Shown here: positions 62,149-64,000 of the stretch, piece after piece
Layout: each line of letters starts with the position of its first letter
How positions within the stretch are numbered: the first letter of the stretch is position 1
From: DATCIH01 sp036507955
Lineage (GTDB): Bacteria; Bacillota; Clostridia; Clostridiales; Clostridiaceae
Direction of reading: 5' to 3'
Length of the DNA: 64,000 nucleotides
Assembly (NCBI GenBank): GCA_036507955.1
Contig: DATCIH010000046.1
Span: forward strand, 4,496-68,495
Position numbers and translations under genes: made by a program
The notes under the pieces: model-generated
What the model was told of the DNA's origin: nothing
Databases searched by the model: none
What the model saw: only the letters and a program-made list of their open reading frames with translations

Positions 62149-63763
62149 AGTAGATGCAGGAAATCCTTTAAATGAATTAAAGCGTGCATGGAGGTATATC
62201 GGCTATGACGAATGCAATTACACCCAAGCTCCAGAGGGGAAAGAGTTGCTGCGCAAGTTTGGACAACTTAAGGATGCGCCGTATTATGTAAGAACCCATC
62301 ACCTGTTTTGTACAGGTAATTGTCATGGCACCTACAAATGGGGTTCTGCCAATATATACAGGGAAGACAAGCAGGGAAATCCCATATATAATTGGGAAGT
62401 GGTAGATGATATCATGGGTATCCTGCTTGAGAGCAATTGTAAGCCTTTTTTCGAGCTGGGTTTTATGCCCATGGATTTGATTAATCCAGAGCTTTTTCAA
62501 GGACTGAACGATTGGGAAAAGTACGACAGTTATAGGGGTAAATTCTGGTCCTATCCGCCTAAGGATTATAAAAAGTGGTATGACCTAGTATATCAACTTG
62601 TGACGCATTGTGTGGAGAAATTTGGGGAAACTGAAGTGCTAACCTGGTATTGGGAGTTATGGAACGAGCCTGATATTTCTTACTGGAGGGGTACCTTTGA
62701 AGAGTTCTGCATGCTTTACGACTACACGGAAGCCGCCGTACACTGCGCACTTTCTGCAGCTAGGCTGGGTGGACCGGCTACTACGGGACCACAGCAGGGC
62801 AGTTCCTCCCAAGTGTTTCTTAGCAGATTTTTGGAGCATTGCGCCAGCGGTAAAAACTATTACTCAGAAGCAGTAGGAGCCCGTCTGGATTATGTGACTT
62901 TTCACGTGAAAGGTGGCGCTTTTCCGTTTCATCCAGATGCACCGAAAGCAACGCCTTCCCTAAAGAGTTTTACCCAGCAGGTTAAGCTAGGATTGGAAAC
63001 CATAAAGGAACATGGCTTTGGTGACCGTGAGGTGGTTTTATCCGAGGCGGACCCAGATGGCTGGGCGGCAGGCGGAAGGTATGACAACATAAATATGAAT
63101 TACAGAAATACTGAGTATTATGCCAGCTATGTGGCTGCAGGTTATCATATGATTGAAAAGCTTGCAAAAGAGATGCACATGGATGTGCGACCGTTGGCTT
63201 GGGCTTTTATGTTCGTCGGAGAAAGATGCTTCGAGGGTACTCGTACCTTTTCCACCCAGGGAATAGACAAAGCTGTATTAAACTTGTTCAAAATCTATGC
63301 CAAAATGGGTTCCAGAGAGCTTCCATTTTCCTGCTCCGAGGATAAAGATGTGCTTTTATATCAAGATGATTTCGGAACAAGAGAAGCACCCCTTGTATCT
63401 GGGATGGCTGCAACGGATGATAACCACGGTGTCCAGGTGATGGTATTCAGCCATCACGATGATTGGGATACCCCGGTGGATCAGGAAGTGGAAGTAACGG
63501 TTGAGAACTATACTTTTGCAGAGAAAATAAGATATAAGCATTCCCGGATAGACAAACTGCACAGTAATGCTTATACCGAATGGATTAAGCAAGGCAAACC
63601 AAACTACCCTACGAGTCAGCAATATGAAGAAATAAAAGCAAAGGATACGCTAGAACTCTTAGGATCTGAAGAGACGATGGAAGTGAAGAATGGAAGTGTA
63701 CATATAAAATTCAATCTTCCAGCCCATGCCATCTCGCTTATTGAAATTTGCAGGGAAGCATAA
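62129..63763 (+). CDS. GH39 family glycosidase (beta-xylosidase-like)
   Basis: 544 residues. Acid/base E180 in WELWNEPDISYW and nucleophile E306 in VVLSEADPDG. The N-terminal RAWRYIGYDECNYT and a C-terminal beta domain fit GH39. No signal peptide. GH39 holds beta-xylosidases, and xylan or xylo-oligosaccharide trimming together with GH51 is plausible. AAAAAGGAGG precedes the start. Last gene of the plus-strand unit; richer in GC than the core genes. Confidence 0.9.
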   Translation: MKKLQIRVDAGNPLNELKRAWRYIGYDECNYTQAPEGKELLRKFGQLKDAPYYVRTHHLFCTGNCHGTYKWGSANIYREDKQGNPIYNWEVVDDIMGILLESNCKPFFELGFMPMDLINPELFQGLNDWEKYDSYRGKFWSYPPKDYKKWYDLVYQLVTHCVEKFGETEVLTWYWELWNEPDISYWRGTFEEFCMLYDYTEAAVHCALSAARLGGPATTGPQQGSSSQVFLSRFLEHCASGKNYYSEAVGARLDYVTFHVKGGAFPFHPDAPKATPSLKSFTQQVKLGLETIKEHGFGDREVVLSEADPDGWAAGGRYDNINMNYRNTEYYASYVAAGYHMIEKLAKEMHMDVRPLAWAFMFVGERCFEGTRTFSTQGIDKAVLNLFKIYAKMGSRELPFSCSEDKDVLLYQDDFGTREAPLVSGMAATDDNHGVQVMVFSHHDDWDTPVDQEVEVTVENYTFAEKIRYKHSRIDKLHSNAYTEWIKQGKPNYPTSQQYEEIKAKDTLELLGSEETMEVKNGSVHIKFNLPAHAISLIEICREA

Positions 63764-64000
63764 GCCTATTATTTGACCTTAATCCCAGATCTTGCCGTAA
63801 AAACTAGATTATAAAGTTACATTTGGAAATAGATGCTTTTAAAGCACTAATTATAAGAACTTAAGTTTCGCAGCATGAAAAAACAATAAAAAAGTTAAAA
63901 TATTTACGTACAAAAAGGTATAAAAGCCGCATGAACACTAGGTTTTATGGTATAATTAGGTGTAGTCCAAATTAGCCAAAAAGGAAGCGTTATCATGCGA
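63764..64000 (+). other. Intergenic gap with a promoter and the first codons of a truncated gene
   Basis: No ORF of note. Near its end an extended -10 (TGGTATAAT, 63948-63956) precedes AAAGGAAG and an ATG at 63995, so a gene begins at the window edge. Its identity cannot be told. Confidence 0.4.

Noticed and set aside
45166..64000. A sigK N-terminal half within the window
   Set aside because: Scanned both strands for the SigK region 2 frame (LIERNLRLV, ATYAARCIENE). No such frame appears beyond 45.1 kb, so the partner half lies outside.
1..64000. CRISPR arrays, tRNA or rRNA genes
   Set aside because: No regularly spaced direct repeats, no tRNA cloverleaf with TTCGA and CCA context, and no rRNA-like stretch was recognised by eye. 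A computed search would be more sensitive.

Overview
This is a low-GC chromosomal window from an endospore-forming Firmicute, most likely Clostridium sensu stricto. The support is AT-rich codon use, the clostridial order of housekeeping genes (coaD-rsmD-recG-fakA-asp23, rpmB, thiN-rpe-rsgA-prkC-stp-rlmN-rsmB-fmt-def-priA-coaBC-rpoZ-gmk-remA-yicC, spoIVA-gpsA-der) and many sporulation genes (ylbJ, spoVM, spoIVA, spoIIGA, sigE, and the 3' half of sigK). No rRNA, tRNA or CRISPR array was seen.

Layout. 1-26.5 kb: one long, almost entirely minus-strand housekeeping block covering CoA synthesis, DNA repair and restart, translation-factor maturation, Ser/Thr kinase-phosphatase signalling, ribosome assembly GTPases and spore coat assembly. 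It includes a 22-codon spoVM at 6712-6780. 26.5-26.9 kb: a gene-free stretch with gggacac-type inverted repeats. 26.9-33.6 kb: a phosphate module (phoU, pstBACS, phoR, phoP). 34.4-36.7 kb: an IS605-type element with tnpA and a tnpB that lacks zinc-ribbon cysteines. 36.7-44.2 kb: nrdR, ylmC, sigE, spoIIGA, ftsZ, ftsA, a membrane glycosyltransferase and pilT. sigG, normally just downstream of sigE, is missing from that place.

44.4-47.1 kb is the most interesting part. sigK is cut at the AATGA core of its IENEI codons. Only the C-terminal half is present, and it abuts a large serine recombinase. This is the anatomy of a skin (sigK-intervening) element. The N-terminal half of sigK is not found between 45.1 and 64 kb, so either the element is longer than about 19 kb or the halves have been separated by rearrangement. 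A 74-residue ORF overlaps the recombinase start and is a candidate directionality factor.

47-53.5 kb is accessory and partly decayed: an EAL-CBS-GGDEF c-di-GMP protein, an IS200 element whose tnpA has lost its ATG, a truncated mraY pseudogene, a zinc-ribbon protein, an aldo/keto reductase and hypothetical proteins. 53.5-63.8 kb is a plant-polysaccharide island, visibly richer in GC in several genes. It has an esterase, GH51 arabinofuranosidase and GH27 galactosidase on the minus strand. Divergent to these are a glycyl radical enzyme of the GCxEP (eliminase-like) type with its activase, an EamA transporter and a GH39 glycosidase. Gene remnants in and beside the island (an epimerase tail and an SDR start) show recent remodelling. 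If the skin interpretation holds, this island could lie inside the skin element and be discarded by the mother cell on sporulation. That is inference.
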